The notes under the pieces are model-generated. The model made no database searches. It saw nothing but the letters and a program-made list of their open reading frames with translations, and was not told the origin of the DNA. Below, in pieces: positions 6,397 to 6,614 of a stretch of 6,614 nucleotides of DNA. Each line of letters begins with the position of its first letter. Position 1 is the stretch's first letter. Both the position numbers and the translations under genes were made by a program. Source of the stretch: Lachnospiraceae bacterium (GTDB taxonomy: Bacteria > Bacillota > Clostridia > Lachnospirales > Lachnospiraceae); contig JAFVAA010000856.1 of assembly GCA_017476305.1 (NCBI GenBank), positions 1 to 6,614 on the forward strand, in the 5' to 3' direction.

Positions 6397-6614
6397 TGTT
6401 TTTAGGAAAAAGGGGAAGAAAATGTGAAATAATGAAATAGGACATGAAATTGGTATTTCTGCAATTTTTTTGATATAGAAAAACGGTCGGGCACATTAAA
6501 ATAAGCATAACAAATAACTTAAGGACGCTGTAAAAAAGCTTTTCGATACAGTTGGCGGTATGCATGTGGGAAGGCAGAAAAAGACTTGTGAAGGGCTTTG
6601 TGCAGTACAAAAAA
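6397..6614. other. AT-rich intergenic stretch upstream of the araC promoter
   Basis: About 218 bases with long A and T runs and no gene I can support. A plus-strand ATG at 6560 is open to the end of the window but has no convincing ribosome site. The stretch also holds the 10-base palindrome AAAAGCTTTT (about 6534-6543) and a weak 6-bp hairpin at 6447-6467. It may contain the regulatory region of a gene beyond the right edge. Confidence 0.4.

Noticed and set aside
6447..6467. AAATTG/CAATTT hairpin followed by a T-run, resembling a plus-strand terminator.
   Set aside because: The stem is only six mostly A-T pairs with a 9-base loop, and no plus-strand gene lies in front of it. It is likely chance in AT-rich DNA.
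6389..6610. Minus-strand frame of 73 codons upstream of the araC gene.
   Set aside because: It overlaps the araC -10 box, ends there, lacks a ribosome site, and its translation is a hydrophobic mix typical of AT-rich intergenic DNA.
6560..6614. Plus-strand ATG open to the right edge, possibly the start of another gene.
   Set aside because: Only 18 codons are visible, with no good Shine-Dalgarno and no convincing promoter. It cannot be supported from this window.
1..6614. Search by eye for CRISPR repeats, tRNA or rRNA, insertion-sequence ends and phage attachment sites.
   Set aside because: No regularly spaced repeats, cloverleaf, transposase frame or terminal inverted repeats were seen.

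Overview
The window looks like a carbohydrate-utilisation locus of a low-to-medium-GC Gram-positive anaerobe, most likely a Clostridia/Lachnospiraceae-type bacterium. The basis is strong AGGAGG-class ribosome binding sites, A-tract-rich intergenic DNA, and proteins that resemble those of clostridial glucan degraders. The species cannot be fixed from the sequence.

Layout: bases 1-78 may hold the extreme 3' end of an upstream gene (weak). Two plus-strand genes follow, both glycoside hydrolase family 94 (GH94) inverting phosphorylases from different branches of the family. The first (89-2791, 900 aa) belongs to the long cellodextrin / laminaribiose / 1,2-beta-oligoglucan phosphorylase-like branch. 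The second (start re-assigned to 2912, ending 5326, 804 aa) has the size and layout of cellobiose / diacetylchitobiose phosphorylases but carries unusual active-site residues. A small hairpin and then a strong rho-independent terminator (5374-5416) close the pair. A convergent minus-strand AraC-family regulator (5438-6313) follows, with its promoter and leader at about 6320-6396. The rest of the window (6397-6614) shows no supportable gene.

How the parts fit: GH94 enzymes split a beta-linked glucoside with inorganic phosphate, giving a sugar 1-phosphate and a sugar one unit shorter, so energy is conserved compared with hydrolysis. A long-type and a disaccharide-type enzyme side by side suggest stepwise cytosolic breakdown of an imported beta-oligoglucoside. 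Linkage and acceptor cannot be read from the sequence. No transporter or phosphoglucomutase gene lies inside the window.

The most interesting signal is regulatory. A near-perfect inverted repeat in front of the second phosphorylase gene (2827-2856) shares its half-site, roughly AYGARYGAAAnG, with a second inverted repeat in the leader of the araC gene (6338-6368). Half-site length is the same, and the spacing differs by one base (6 and 7 bp). This looks like one operator used twice: upstream of a candidate -10 at the enzyme gene, and downstream of the promoter at the regulator gene. It suggests activation of the former and autorepression of the latter. The second enzyme also has Gln where characterised relatives have a phosphate-contacting His, which marks it as a possibly uncharacterised GH94 subgroup.
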